NCBI GenBank assembly: GCA_020086605.1
Contig: JACBWW010000008.1
Coordinates: 13,500,431-13,564,430, forward strand
Reading direction: 5' to 3'
DNA from: Lanius collurio
Lineage: Eukaryota > Chordata > Aves > Passeriformes > Laniidae
DNA: 64,000 bases
Of this stretch, positions 13,341-25,700 are shown piece after piece. The notes beneath the pieces are model-generated. The model had not been told where the DNA came from. It saw only the letters and a program-made list of their open reading frames with translations, and did not search any database. Both the position numbers and the translations under genes were made by a program. How positions within the stretch are numbered: the first letter of the stretch is position 1; each line of letters starts with the position of its first letter.

Positions 13341-16300
13341 AGGCGCGTGGGGCATGGCTTCACCCGCCTCGTAGAGAGCTGTGGAATGGTCTGGCTTGGA
13401 AGGTACCGTATGGCCCAGCTGGTTCCAACAACCCCTGCCACGGGCAACTTCCACTAGACCAGGTTGCTCAGAGACCTGTCTAACCTGGCCTTGGAGCACT
13501 GCCAGGGATGGGGCATCCACAACTTCTCTGGGCGACCTGTTCCAGTGCCTCACCATTCTCACATGAACAGCTTCTTCTTACTCTCGAATCTAAATCTGCT
13601 CTCTTTCCATTTAAAACCGTTCTCTCTAGTCCTGTCACTTAGTGGCCTTGTAAAAAGCCCTTCTCCAAACTTCTTGTAGTCCCCTTCCCTCCCCCTTATG
13701 ATAAACATGAAAAAACTTTAAAGACCATGTTCTTGGTGGGTTTTTTTCCCGCTCTAAGAAGCCAGGATTCTGTTTTAATTGTTAGTCTGTATTATTGCTT
13801 GTTGAACGTAAGTGCTGTTTGAGGAAAACGAATCTAAGCAGTCATTCATATAAATATTTCACTGCATGAAATTTATTTTTCGCCACCTTTTATGCTAAAC
13901 CCCATTGCCATATCTGCGTGCCTTTGCACTGTGTCCTTCTTTATTTCATCCCAGGCTTATTTACCTAATAAAATCATATGCGTAAAGATTGTGTAAATAT
14001 TGAAGACAAGCATAGGATATAGGTTGCATACGTATTGAAGCCAAGTATGCGTCATATTTTCTCAAAGGATATAGGTAGTTGCAAATTGTGTTGTTCGGAG
14101 CACAGTTCCTAAAATTAAACTTCCACTTAATAGCCTAATTGTCTGACCTGGACGAAGTGTGGAATTTGGAATTCTCGGGGAAGCGGGAGAGAGGGAAAAG
14201 TAGTGTGGGCAAAAGTTTTAGCGGGGTGCTTGATATCCTGGGGTAGGGAGCTGAAATGACCTGAAATGTGATTCCATCCCAACCAAAGGAGACGCACTAA
14301 GCCAGAAGCTTTTTGTGACAGATTTCAAACAGGCTGATACCATAACCGCGTTGTGGCTAGTCTGGGTTGCAGATCCAAAAACCAGGATAAGCTTAAATTT
14401 AGGTAGGGTGTAATTACCACGAGTAAACTAGTTAATTTTTGCATACTCCGTGGTGCTGTCTCTTTTGTGTCTGCAGGGTAGGCATAATCCTGTGTTTGTT
14501 ATGTAGTGGGTTATATCTTCTTGACAAATGGCTAAGGTATTGAAACAGCCTTTTGTGGGAGGAGACTACACTTTTCCCGTGGGCAGATTAGCAAGTCAAC
14601 TGCATTCTCTGTATGTGAGTCAAGCAGGGTGAAACTCGTCTTGGAAAAGAGCTCGATTGTTATGGAAAACGGGAAGTGGTGAAAGAGTAAGAAAAGGATG
14701 TAGAAAATGCACATACCTGACAAAGGATTGGTTGCTCGGCGAGGGAGTGTTAACTGCAGGGAAACAGGACACTGTCTCTCCAAATGTATGGAGTGCTAGT
14801 TGGACTGAAAAACGCTGCCCAGTAACTGTAGTCAGAACTTTTAAGGCTCGAATTAAAGTCAGCATAAAAACAAAACTTGGTCTCTGCAATCACTGTGTGT
14901 TACGAAATAGAATGAAACAAACCTTTGTCCCTGTTCTGCCACTCTTGCAATACGAAGTCAATGTCTGTGGTTCAAGCATCTGTCCATTCACTTTAGTGTA
15001 GCTCTTACTGTAATGTCTCACACTAACATTTTGGGACTTTTTGGTGAGGTTTTTATTTTTTACTACCTACCATCTGAACTTCAATTGCAAAGCATTATTT
15101 TATATCTGATCACAAATATTAGCTAGAAAAAAGAGGTAGTATTTGCTCTTCTAGTTCTCTATAATTTAAGTCTTTGGAATGGAATAAAAATAGTATGATT
15201 GCAATTTGATAGTATCGACCACTTTCTGATGGACAGGTGTTTAACATAGCACTGTACGGTGAATTTCCTCACTGTATCCTTAGGATACCTATCATCTTAG
15301 AATATAGGGTCTGCTTCCAAGCATCTCCAGGATCTTTCTCAGCTAAGCTGTAAACCTGAGAAAATCAACATTGCTTACCTAATTATCACTTCAGTATCTG
15401 GTATCTATAAGCTATGTCCTTAGGCTGGTTTTATGGCTTCTCCTATTCACAGCTCAAGTTAGGGAACTAAGATTGCTGCATTATAATTAAACTTTGCAGT
15501 CCTTAACAGTATTGTTGATATAAACATTGGCCTTGAATATCTGAAAGGAGAATTTGTATAATTCTGCCTTGTAATTACACCACATATAGACCAAAATGAC
15601 TTCTTGGTATTTGAATTAATTTTCTTTAGGATAGTTGTTGTGTTAGTATTATTTAAGCTTCTGTCTTCATGCAGTCTACTTCAAAGATATGTCCATGTCA
15701 TTGTACTGGCAAAAAGTTTTCTTACACCTCAGTTTTCCACTGAAGGTGGCCTGGGCCTGGAGATTTTTAATTACTGAAGTGCATCTAGGCTAACTTAATT
15801 CAAAACTCTAAAGAGTGTCAATATATGTGTATTTCTGTATACGTCTTCAAAAGGTTGCAGAGCCTAGACAGGAGTCTACTGCTGTACATCAGACTTTTGC
15901 AGTTGTAGTTTGAAAGGAACAGCTATCTGAAGTGGGCTGCTTTGGGGAATCTATACAGGGAAAACACTCATACTTGTGTGTTTGCGTATTTCTTGTGTAA
16001 GAGTTCTTTAAAATGTAAGGTGTATACATTTTTTCATTCTGGAACTGTATCAATTATTTATTAACAAAGGGGTCATGCTTCAACACTGCTCATGGCTGTT
16101 CACAGTTCAGGTACTGAAAAAGATTCTATTTTTATATTCCATCTGGGGAGGGGGTTGGCTAAACAAATGCAAAAATCTTGATAGAAACTGAGTTTAGAAA
16201 TAATTCTCCCAAAACCAGTCGACTTACATGTCCATACAGTTTAGCTGTATGGACCTGGATGTCTGTAGGTGCCTGACTTTTTGGAATGGTGTACTTTCAA

Positions 16301-18333
16301 GGACATTGTCTGCTTGTGCAGTTTAGCCTGCCAGCAGAGGAGGACTGTATTGTGCATGCAGGGGGTCCAAACTGGAATGTCTGACGTCTGTCCTACAGAA
16401 CTCAGCAATCAGGAGCACCTGGCTCTCCCATTTGGTTTGTAAGCTCCCATAGCATTTGAAGAGGCAGAGCAAAGCTTGTAGTTACAGGTGATTGAGTATG
16501 AAGCAGCCTCAGCTGTAAGCTCTACCATCTGACACTTCGCGTGGAAACCACAAAGAGCATCTCTCCTGAAGGAGGTCGCAGACAACGGACTGTATTGCAT
16601 CCTTGTGCAGTTGTTAGTATGTTCAAGTTTCCGTTCAGATACGCTGTAACGTGTGTCATGCCCCAGGGATCACTTCTGCATGGCTTTGGACATGGCATTC
16701 TGACTTTCAGTTTTAGCTTGTCTGAAGGTAATATGTTGTTCTCTTTTTACTGCAAACCTGATTTTGAGCCATCTAAACTGACAAAGTTTCTACTGCAGTT
16801 ACATCAGCCTTCTGTGAAGTTCTGTTTAGTCCCAGCACTCAGGTAATCTGATACTGCTGTGTGAAAAGCTAATGGTGCCTGGAGTACTTGAAGCAGTTTC
16901 TACTGTAACTATTCAGGTGGTAGGAGAGTCTGACATCCCATTTTAACAAGGTACTTTTAACAAAGCATTTTTAATATCACTGATGACACAGAAAAGTGTT
17001 TTGGTTGCAGGTAGAATCCTTGAATGGGGTAAAGGTTGTCTTTTGGATAATAGATTTAAAACAAATAAAAGAGAAATTGTCAAGTGTTTGAACATCAGTC
17101 TTAATTTTTCTGTTGATAAGGCTGTTCTCAAATGTTCAGAGTAAATTGCTGTATCTAATTTATTTTTTAAAAGGGCAGAAAGTCTGTACTTCAACAATAA
17201 CAACTATTTTTGTTTGTTTTTTAATTTTAGCGAGTAATGGATCCCGCAAACAAGGAGGAAGAAGTTTCATTGGCCAGAAAATTCCAAATACCAATAATTC
17301 TGAAGAGTTTTATGAGGTGGATAAATTTGCAACAGAAGTCCTCACAGGAAAGCTGACTACAGTTTTCCTTCCCATTGTTTATATCTTAGTGTTTATAATT
17401 GGTTTGCCAAGTAATGCCATGGCCCTCTGGGTCTTTTTTTTCCGAACAAAGAAGAAACATCCTGCTGTGATTTATATGGTTAACTTAGCATTGGCAGACC
17501 TTCTTTTTGTTGTCTGGTTCCCACTGAAGATTTCATACCATCTAAATGGTAATAACTGGCTATTTGGTGAAGGTCTCTGCAAAGTGTTTGTTGGATTTTT
17601 CTATGGAAATATGTACTGTTCCATCCTCTTTATGACATGTCTCAGTGTACAACGGTATTGGGTTGTAGTGAACCCCATAGTGCATTCTAAAAAGAAGTCA
17701 GAAATTGCTTTGGGCATCTCCATTGCTATCTGGATACTGATTATGTTGGCCACTATTCCATTGTATCTTGTTAATCAGACAGCATATATTTCAAATCTTA
17801 ACATCACAACCTGCCATGATGTCTTGCCTGAAAATGTTTTGGCTCATGATATGTTCAATTATTTCCTCTCACTTGCAATTGGACTCTTCTTAATCCCAGC
17901 TATCATCACTGCTGTTGCATACATACTAATGATTAAGACCCTGAGTTCTTCCATTGTAGATGTAAGCACTGGGAAGAAACGAAAAAGAGCAGTCAAACTC
18001 ATTGTTGTTGTCCTGTCCATGTATCTCATCTGTTTTACACCTAGCAATGTGCTGATTATTGTTCACTATTCACTCCTCAAAGCCTACAGCCAGAGTTATC
18101 TGTATGTGTGGTACGTAACGGCGCTGTGTCTTTCCTCTTTGAATAGTTGTATTGATCCATTCATCTATTACTATATTTCAAAAGACTTCAGAGACAACCT
18201 TAAATATGCTCTTCTTTGCCAAAGTGTGCGAACAACACGGAGGATGCAAGTGTCTCTCTCATCAAGCAGGTACTCCAAGAAATCAAATTCTTATTCTTCA
18301 AACTCAAGTAGGACCAATAAATCAACCTACTGA
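12957..18333 (+). CDS. F2RL1: Protease-activated receptor 2 (two exons: 12957-13023 and 17231-18333)
   Basis: Class A GPCR of the plasma membrane, activated when trypsin-like proteases cut its N-terminus and expose a tethered ligand. Joining the exons in phase 1 gives 389 residues (human about 397). Residues 1-22 are a hydrophobic signal peptide. The predicted activation cut is GGR33|S34FIG. Seven hydrophobic segments lie at about 66-92, 101-121, 139-161, 181-201, 231-257, 276-300 and 315-338. Visible family marks are C139 and C217 (TM3-ECL2 disulfide), the ECL2 motif CHDVLPE, D112 in TM2, VQRYW after TM3, and DPFIYY in TM7. Sequons occur at N25, N44, N204 and N213, and C352 is a likely palmitoylation site. 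The tail is Ser-rich and ends STY. The ATG has A at -3 and G at +4. Neighbour order F2RL1-S100Z-CRHBP matches the human locus. Identity is very secure; F2R or F2RL2/3 fit worse because of the ECL2, TM7 and tail sequences. Confidence 0.97.
13383..13686 (-). mobile_element. CR1 LINE fragment in F2RL1 intron 1
   Basis: Minus-strand CR1 3' region: GGAATGGTCTGGCTTGGAAG, GATGGGGCATCCACAACTTC, GGCGACCTGTTCCAGTGCCT and the following CTAGTCCTGTCACTTAGTGG. It sits about 360 bases inside the intron at the edge of the CpG island. Confidence 0.85.
13690..17230. other. Remainder of F2RL1 intron 1
   Basis: AT-rich intronic DNA with no recognised exon or repeat. It ends at the T-rich acceptor tract before 17231. 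Confidence 0.6.
17231..18333 (+). CDS. F2RL1: F2RL1 coding exon 2 (tethered ligand, seven TM segments, tail)
   Basis: Starts after the acceptor TTTTTTAATTTTAG with a long T-rich tract. The first two bases complete codon 23 (Ala), and the frame then reads SNGSRKQGGRSFIG. It carries the whole receptor body and ends at TGA 18331-18333. The open frame extends upstream of the acceptor to 17113, but that part is intronic. The single large exon for the receptor core is the standard PAR gene structure. Confidence 0.97.
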
Positions 18334-20163
18334 GTTTACTCTTAGAAAAGCAAACTTTTATTATTACTGGTGAAAGGATGTGAGTGACAATAGACTTACT
18401 TTGTACAAGAGAGTCTGAAGAAACATCTCTGCATTTTAATTACATTGAAGCCAGGAATTTGGAACTGACGGCTGCTTATTTTGTGTAAAAAATTTTAAGC
18501 AGATAAATATTCCTGCTAGACTGGAAAAAAAGACATTTCAGATGCTGTGCAAAAATGCTGCTGAGCTAAAAGTGAGTTGTGGCTGAAAACATTCTTGTTG
18601 AATGTAAAAGTTGCTAAAAAGCAAAATGTCTCTGGAATATTACGTGGTGTTAGTGTATTTAATTAACAGATAAGTCTGTTTTATTTTACGGTAATGTATT
18701 AAGCATCTGAACAGATTGTGTGTAGGACCTTGCTCTGTATACCTGCTTACACTGAACATCATTTGAAGCTGTAGAGAGAAGAGCATCCATTTCACCATCT
18801 TGGATTAGACTGCTTATTGTCTTTGGTGTAATATGACTTATGTATTTTTTCCAAGTTACTGTGCTGTAAATACTAACATGGCAAAAGCATATAATGTTAT
18901 CCTGTTTGAGTTGACAAGCTGATCTTGTTATCAGCTAGCACTGGGATAAAATGTTAGTTGAGATTATCCACTGTTACCTAAAACACTTGCCAGTACATGA
19001 TCTTATATGGGGATATGCAACAAAGTTTTGACGGATAGATATTTGATTTTATATAATGTGCCTTGTATTTTTTAAGACATCTAAATAAGATTTTTTTTTT
19101 AATAACACATTTGAGTTGGGTGCTTTCTTTTATTCTTTTACATGCACTTCAAAAGTAGTTCAATTTGACGAGTTCAACTTGTCTGGCTTCATGTACCAAA
19201 GTTATTATTCTTAACAGTTAATTGTAAGTGTAACAGCTGTACCTGTAATGTCTAAATGGATAAAGTAAAATTTACCTAATTACACATTTCTTTAGAGAGC
19301 GATGAAAGTAGGATGTTTTGCAATAGTATTTCAGAGGACCAAGCTAAAGTAGCAATGTATATTAACACATCTCATTAAGGAGCAGAGAGTTTACAGCTGT
19401 AGATGGTATGGAATACAAATAATTCTTGGGCATAAAGTTCTCTCTCCCTGTTTCCTGAAAAATTCAGGGGAATAATTGCATATTTATGACTGAACTGAAG
19501 GTGTTAGACAGCTTCCTTACTGGAAAACAGCTATATGTAAGAGGCCAGAGTTCATTGGAAAAATTTATGATGAAGAGAGTTACACAATCTTCACAAAAGG
19601 CTGAACTCTTCCCTTAGTTTGTGTGTCCTTTATCTTGCTAAGCAGCCCAGTATGCTTCTTGCTCCATACACAGTAGTGAGCAATATGAAGAGAGGGCATC
19701 CAGTTCATGTACTTCCAGACCTACCTATGCTCTGTCAGGAGTCCAAGGGTTATAGGTTGTGTGTTGTAAAGACGATAAATTGCCAGTGTGTCTGTATCAT
19801 ACCACAAAGATATTGCTTATGATTCACAGATGACTGTTATATGACTAAAACATTACATGCTTGATATAGTTCTTTTGGGGGACATTATTTAATAAGAAGT
19901 GCACCAAGCACAGTTTGTATATCTATATTCTCTCTGTTGTTTGTTTCCTGTCAAACAATCAGACAACTCTGTGACAGCTCGTGTGAAGGAAAATGCTGAT
20001 CCTCTTGACCATTTCTCCCCTCTAGCCTTCATCTGCAGGCAGAGCAGCCTGCAGTGAAGGATCTTTCTTACCTGCAGCAACAGTGGAAGTCTGGCAATGA
20101 CATGAGTAAGAATTAGATGGTACTGCAGTATGTGGAAAGCTTTTTGAGAGAAATTTTAATAAA
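18334..20163 (+). other. F2RL1: Probable F2RL1 3' UTR
   Basis: AT-rich non-coding DNA following the F2RL1 stop, with no repeats I recognise. The first good AATAAA hexamer I noted is at 20158-20163, with another at 20538-20543. A near-match (AATAAG) before a T-run near 19085 could give a shorter transcript. The end is therefore uncertain. Confidence 0.4.
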
Positions 20164-20169
20164 TAGAAT

Positions 20170-21527
20170 GATTTCTTTTAACATAAGGCTATATGATGTG
20201 TGACAGACTTTGGAGAATAATATTCAAGGAGCCCTCGGTCATTTAAATGAAAGTTTCTGCCTGTGAAGCTTGCATTGCAAGTCCTTATCGTGAATTTAGC
20301 ATTAATTAGTTTGCTCCAATTCACAGAGCAAGTAGACTCGGCTGGTTGTTCAATCAATTTGAATCAGTTCCTTGAACTGGCAATTCCTTGCCTGTGCAGC
20401 CACTTAGTAATGGGGTAAGAACATGTAGCCTAGTAGTGTGGAGCTGGTTGCTTAAACCTTTTTTGGGGAGGTGTAGAGGAGGAGGCTGTACCCTTGGGCA
20501 GGGTCGGTTGGTGTAAAGCTAATTGTCTTCAGTTTATAATAAATATATTCCTGGTCAGTGCCAACTCTGCAATTCAAGCCCTAAGGGAAACAAAAAAACT
20601 CTCCCTACCCATTGCTGATTAAAAGTTTAGATGTGAAAAAAATAATCAGAGCAACATTTATGAAAGCATTGAGCCATTTAAAATCAGTGTATTTTATGTG
20701 CATGGTGTCAAGCTTTCACAAGCAGCTCAAGCTTATGCTGCAGCTGAGGAGTAGATTAGTTTTTCCTCTAACCCAATTGCATGATCACACAGTTTCCTCA
20801 TACCGTCACAAGCAAGTGTAACCTTGGGGTGGATTGGATCAGTTCTGGGTTAAAGTTAAACCAGGAGGATGGAAGAAAGTTTACTTTTGACTTTGAACAG
20901 CATTTGCTTGTTTTGCTGGATGAGCTCTTGGTTCAGCACAAGGGAGAGGCTCAGATTGTCTTGCCACCAACAGGCTTCTGCTGTGCAACTGCAAAGCAAG
21001 TTGAAGCACAGTAGCTGCAAAGCCTCTGCCTAACCTCCCATGCAGCAGGCAGCAAACCTACCCATGACCATAGGAATGGCTCTGCTCGCTCAGGCTCAGG
21101 GTTGATCCAGCTCTGCCAGAGTACTCTCACCTGTGTCTCTGGAGGTCCACAAGACAGCACGGCATCAAGAGGCATGTCAAGAAAACAGCAGGACTGCTAC
21201 ACAAGGGACTTGGCTTTCATACCAGATGCACAGAAGATGTGGCCAGCACCACTTGAGTGCTGCACTGTGAAACATAGTTGAAATGTACTCTAAAGTTCAG
21301 AAAACAAAGGAGACAAAGGCTGGGGGAGCTAAGCTCCTTGCCAGCTCTGAGGAAAGCTGCTGCAGAGAACAATTATCTGTGACTAAGAACACGTGTAACA
21401 GCAACAGAAAGGAGTTAGAGGCAGATAGCTAGGTAGGAGTAAAACCAGCACAGCCAAGTATCACGTCCCCCATCCTACTGTCTCAACATCCTGCTACTTT
21501 CAGAATGAGAATTTCCTTAAGTCTAAT
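20170..21527. other. Intergenic DNA, no gene recognised
   Basis: No exon, RNA gene or identifiable repeat seen. Open frames are short and unsupported. Confidence 0.5.
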
Positions 21528-21529
21528 TT

Positions 21530-22730
21530 GGCTGGTCTAATTTGGGAGTCATGTTGTCAACCTCACTTTATTCACCTTGAATCACGACCCACAGTCTTCA
21601 TTGGGTGGCCCCTTGTTCCTAAAGGAAAAGAAAATGTGAATGAGTCCCTAACTGTCTTGTCCATCCACTTGAAGTTTTGTGGGCCAGTATCATATTCCCT
21701 TTTAGAGTACTTTACACATTGAGACGGTGGAGCCAATTCCTTCCAGGTCAGCGACTCTCAGCAATAGTCTTGTTTCCTTTCTCTGAGACCTTCCCGTTTC
21801 TATGCACAGTCTCCAAACAACACATAGTATTCAAGCTGTGGATGGTACAGTGATGACTTCTGTTTTGGTCTGTGTTGCTTCCCCAATAGCCTCTAATATT
21901 CAATGTTTGCTTTATTTTTTTTTTTCTCCTGCTCCTTAGCATTGAGCTAATGTTTTCAGCAGCTGCCTCTAACTACATCTCTTTCCTGATTGGTTACAGT
22001 CATTTCATAAGCCATAGTTCTGTATGCCATGTTAGAATGTTGCCAGCAAACATTTGTTCCTCAGTGCTCTATCCTCTTCAGACCATTTATAAATGTGCAG
22101 AACAGTACGGGTCTGGCACCACACTGCTGAGTTACTGGCATAGTGAAGACTGACTGTTATTCTGCTACCGTGTGTTTCTTTCCTTGTAATCAGTTATTCT
22201 TAAACAGCTTTCCCTCTTATTCCATGGCTGCTGAGTTAATTTGAAAGTCTTTGATCAGAAATTTTGCCAAAAATCTTTTGGAAATTCAAGTAGACTGGAT
22301 CACCTTTATCTCCATTTTTGTTTGACCTCTTCCAAGAACTCCATACAGTTTTTAAGTCCAAAATTCTCTTTACAAAAACACTGGTGACTTTTGCCAGAAA
22401 GATCAAGAAGTTCCATGGTGTCCCTTCTTAGACTCTTCACTAACTGCTCAGTACACATGTTGAGCTCATGGAGTGATATTTCCCATAACACGTCAGAACC
22501 TTTTAATTATTGATTATAGCATTAGCTCCCAGTATTCAGGTATAATTTTGCAAGAGATAACACACTTGTGTTAATAATACACCTATTTTGTCATAGTTTT
22601 TTCATAACTCCTCAATGAATACCACCTGGGCCCATCAAGTTTGGCATTTTGTCTGACTGTGTTATGAGGACTGAAGATATTTGGCGCATTGTGTTGATGT
22701 GTAGCCACCCTGGGAATCAAGCAGCATAAT
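21530..22730 (-). mobile_element. Ancient CR1/L3-like LINE relic
   Basis: Minus-strand remnant of an old CR1-clade LINE ORF2. Landmarks in order on the + strand are TGTGGATGGTACAGTGATGA, TAGCATTGAGCTAATGTTTTC, GACCATTTATAAATGTGCAG followed by AACAGTACGGGTCTGGCACC, CCCTCTTATTCCATGGCTGC, AAATTCAAGTAGACTGGATC and CCTCAATGAATACCACCTGG. These follow the order of the reverse-transcriptase region in L3/CR1 elements shared with reptiles and mammals. Every frame is broken by stops and indels. The boundaries are approximate. Confidence 0.7.
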
Positions 22731-25700
22731 GTCTGCCTACAATAACTGCCATTTGGGACCCAAGTTTCGTTACAGACACATTTGATCTATCACAGGCTAT
22801 TTGAACATGGTTAATAAATAGCATCACTCTCAAATACAGCATAAGCACAGTAGTCGTAGTCATTTTGATTCAACAACAGTCAGGAGAGTATGTATTACCT
22901 ACATGTTTTGTCTCAGGAGTGATAACCTTCTTTAGGTTTGCAGGTAAACATTCTCCAGGCACTATTTACTAGCAGGACCAGTACAACAGGCTGACTACGT
23001 AGTCAGCTCTCTGTCATCCAGGACAAAGGAGGTGGAGATGCTTCAGATAATGGAAAAAGGCTAGTGATTGTGAGGGATGCATGGAATGCTGTGCAGAGCT
23101 ACTGTGACAACTCCCATGAATCCATAAAGACTCAGCAATCCAGTGCTAGCTTTTGTGACTTAGACTTCTCAGTCACTGAAGGGTGTCCACAACCAGCTCT
23201 CCGGTGGTCTGGCCAGATCTTTGGAGGCCAAGAAAAGGGAGAAACGTCTATTTGCATGCACATGGGGATAGGTAGGTTCATAGCTGCACTGGAATTGATA
23301 AACTACCTGGGATTGCTCATGTGGTACGAACAGAGTCAGTCAGCTCAGTGGTACCAAGGTCTGCCTGGTGTTATCTGTGACTAAATGCTGTCAGAGCCAA
23401 GCTCCAGTGTCTATGCCTCAATGTAGATGCAGTATTCCAAATGCAGAGATAGCTAAAGTGTGTCCATTCCCATCTCTCTGAGTACCGTGCTTTCCTGTCA
23501 TATAGCTGTTGAATGCTATGTGCAACTTGTGTCAGCGTGGTGCTCACCTACTACGTAGTACTCACGTAGTTCTTTTTGCCAGAACTTAAGAGTATCCACA
23601 GGAGAGAACCAGTGCAATCTCTGATCACCAGACCCATAGCTAGGGCCCTAATGTAACTGTAACTCGACTGCACTTTCGCTTGTAGTACTTGCTACACCTG
23701 GTGTCCATGGGATTAGTATGCATGCTGTAAAGCAGAGTTCTGCTGCTAAGATTAGGTCTGCATTTGGAGGTCTGCTTGTCAACAACATGGTCTGCAGTCA
23801 GCACACATGGAGTAACCCTCAATCCTTTGTTTCAAAAGTGTTAATAATGTGCAGTAAAAAAGGTTGTATAATGAAGCAAGTCAACAAAATGTGGAAGAAG
23901 AAAAGCCTAAATTTGACCAGTCTACATATGGGACTTGAGAGAAATGCCCCAATAACAACTCTCAACTCTATCAGTAGGTCACCTCCAGGTTTTACAGCTC
24001 CTAACCTGTTAGTTAGTGCAGAGAGCTCTGAGGAAAAAACGGGCAGGAGGGATGTCCGTATTTTATGGCAGTTCTAAAAATTAATGTATAGTAATTGTTA
24101 AGGCTGGCAGTATTTTAATTGCCAAGCATGCATCAAGTGGCAAGTGCACTATCTGAGAACAAGCATGAATGGCATGAGCGGATATCTCTGTTGCAGTTAT
24201 CAGCTACATTTGGTTCAGCAACTGCACTCCAGCTTTGTCCCTCACCTTCAAGAAGCAAACTGCTGGGAACTGAGAGTTCAGTGTATTTGAGACCAAAGTG
24301 CTCTTTGTTTGATAATACCCTTTTGCCTCCCTCCCCCAGTTTATAGCACTTACCAGCTCTCAGCTGCTGGGAGGAAGTAATGTATGACAGTGTAGCAGTG
24401 CGGAACACCATCAGTATTCATGCTTTCTCCACAGAGTCTGAGTTCAGGACAGTATGTACTCTTGTTACTGTGGTTTAGCAGCTGGGTCCATGCTTCTCCA
24501 GCTGAAAGACTGCAATGGGGTCTGTTCTATCATGTAATCCTGTGGACTGTAGCAAGTGGAGAGGCAGAGCTTGTTTGCATGAAGTCTGTCTGTATATCTA
24601 AGCACTTGGGAAAGAGGAGTAATTTAAGTTGGTAAAACAAAGGATACACTGCTCCTTCGAGAGGCTAACCCACTGAATAAAAGGATGAAATAATTAACTC
24701 AAAGAACAGGAATTAAAAGATAAGGTGTGATGGGTAGAAGGAGTTTTCTTAATGTCCTGAATCGTGTCCTGTGTCATGCATTTACAAAAGCCAGGGGGAT
24801 ATAAAGAAAACACAAGAAGCAGTCTATGAGTTGAAATAGTCCATGAGTCAGCTTGGGAGGAACACTTCACTGTGGTGTTCCCTGGATTTAGGTGTCAGTG
24901 ACTCAGGACTAGTGCATACTTTCAGATTGACACAACATGACCCCTTGACATTTCATCTTCAGATCCCAGTCTGGCAAACCTGTCTGGCTTTCTGTGAGTA
25001 AATGAACTGAAAAACACCGTTCAAAGTGTAACAGTATATAGGACAAGCCCTTAGCACTAATTCAGGATATGTTGGAAGCAAGTGGCATCATATCCCATTC
25101 AAATGAAGTCACCTTCTTTTGTTTGAAGTCACTAATTAATTTCAGGAGCACAGCTGGAAATGCTGGGGGGGGGCTCATATTGTGGTGATATTATTTGTGA
25201 GCTCGGGTGAAGTGTGCTATTGAAGAATGATTTGATGGTGAAATTAAATGCTGAAATGAAATTATGGAACTGCTCTGTCACAATTTGTGAAGACTGTGTT
25301 ATGTGTGTTAGGCTGGTTGCCTGGAAGCTCCCTGTGTCACTATGACTGGTTAAATAGGCAGAGTCAAAAATCCAACAACAATACCCAGTAAGATGATTCT
25401 CAGTAAATGTCTGAGTGGCTGCCAGACCCTGGGTGAGCAGATGAGACTGAGGACCCTTGGTGCACTCCCAGCAAGCATGGCATTTTGGTTAGCAGGGTCA
25501 GCAATGGAGATGACAAAGGAACTCTCTAAAGGTGATGACTGTTTGTCCAGGGTCTGTTTGGTCTGATGTCTCTGAAGAATGCAGGTAGCTTAGTCCAGAT
25601 TTTCTCCTGAAGGTTGTAGATCTGGCTCCAGCACCAGCAAAAGTCAGCCCACAGTGAACTCTGTATAATCAAATTCTGCATCAGGAGCCAAGAACATGCT

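Noticed and set aside
17113..17230. Upstream part of the large F2RL1 open frame as coding
   Set aside because: It precedes a strong acceptor tract and AG at 17229-17230. The family structure places the signal peptide on a separate exon, found at 12957.
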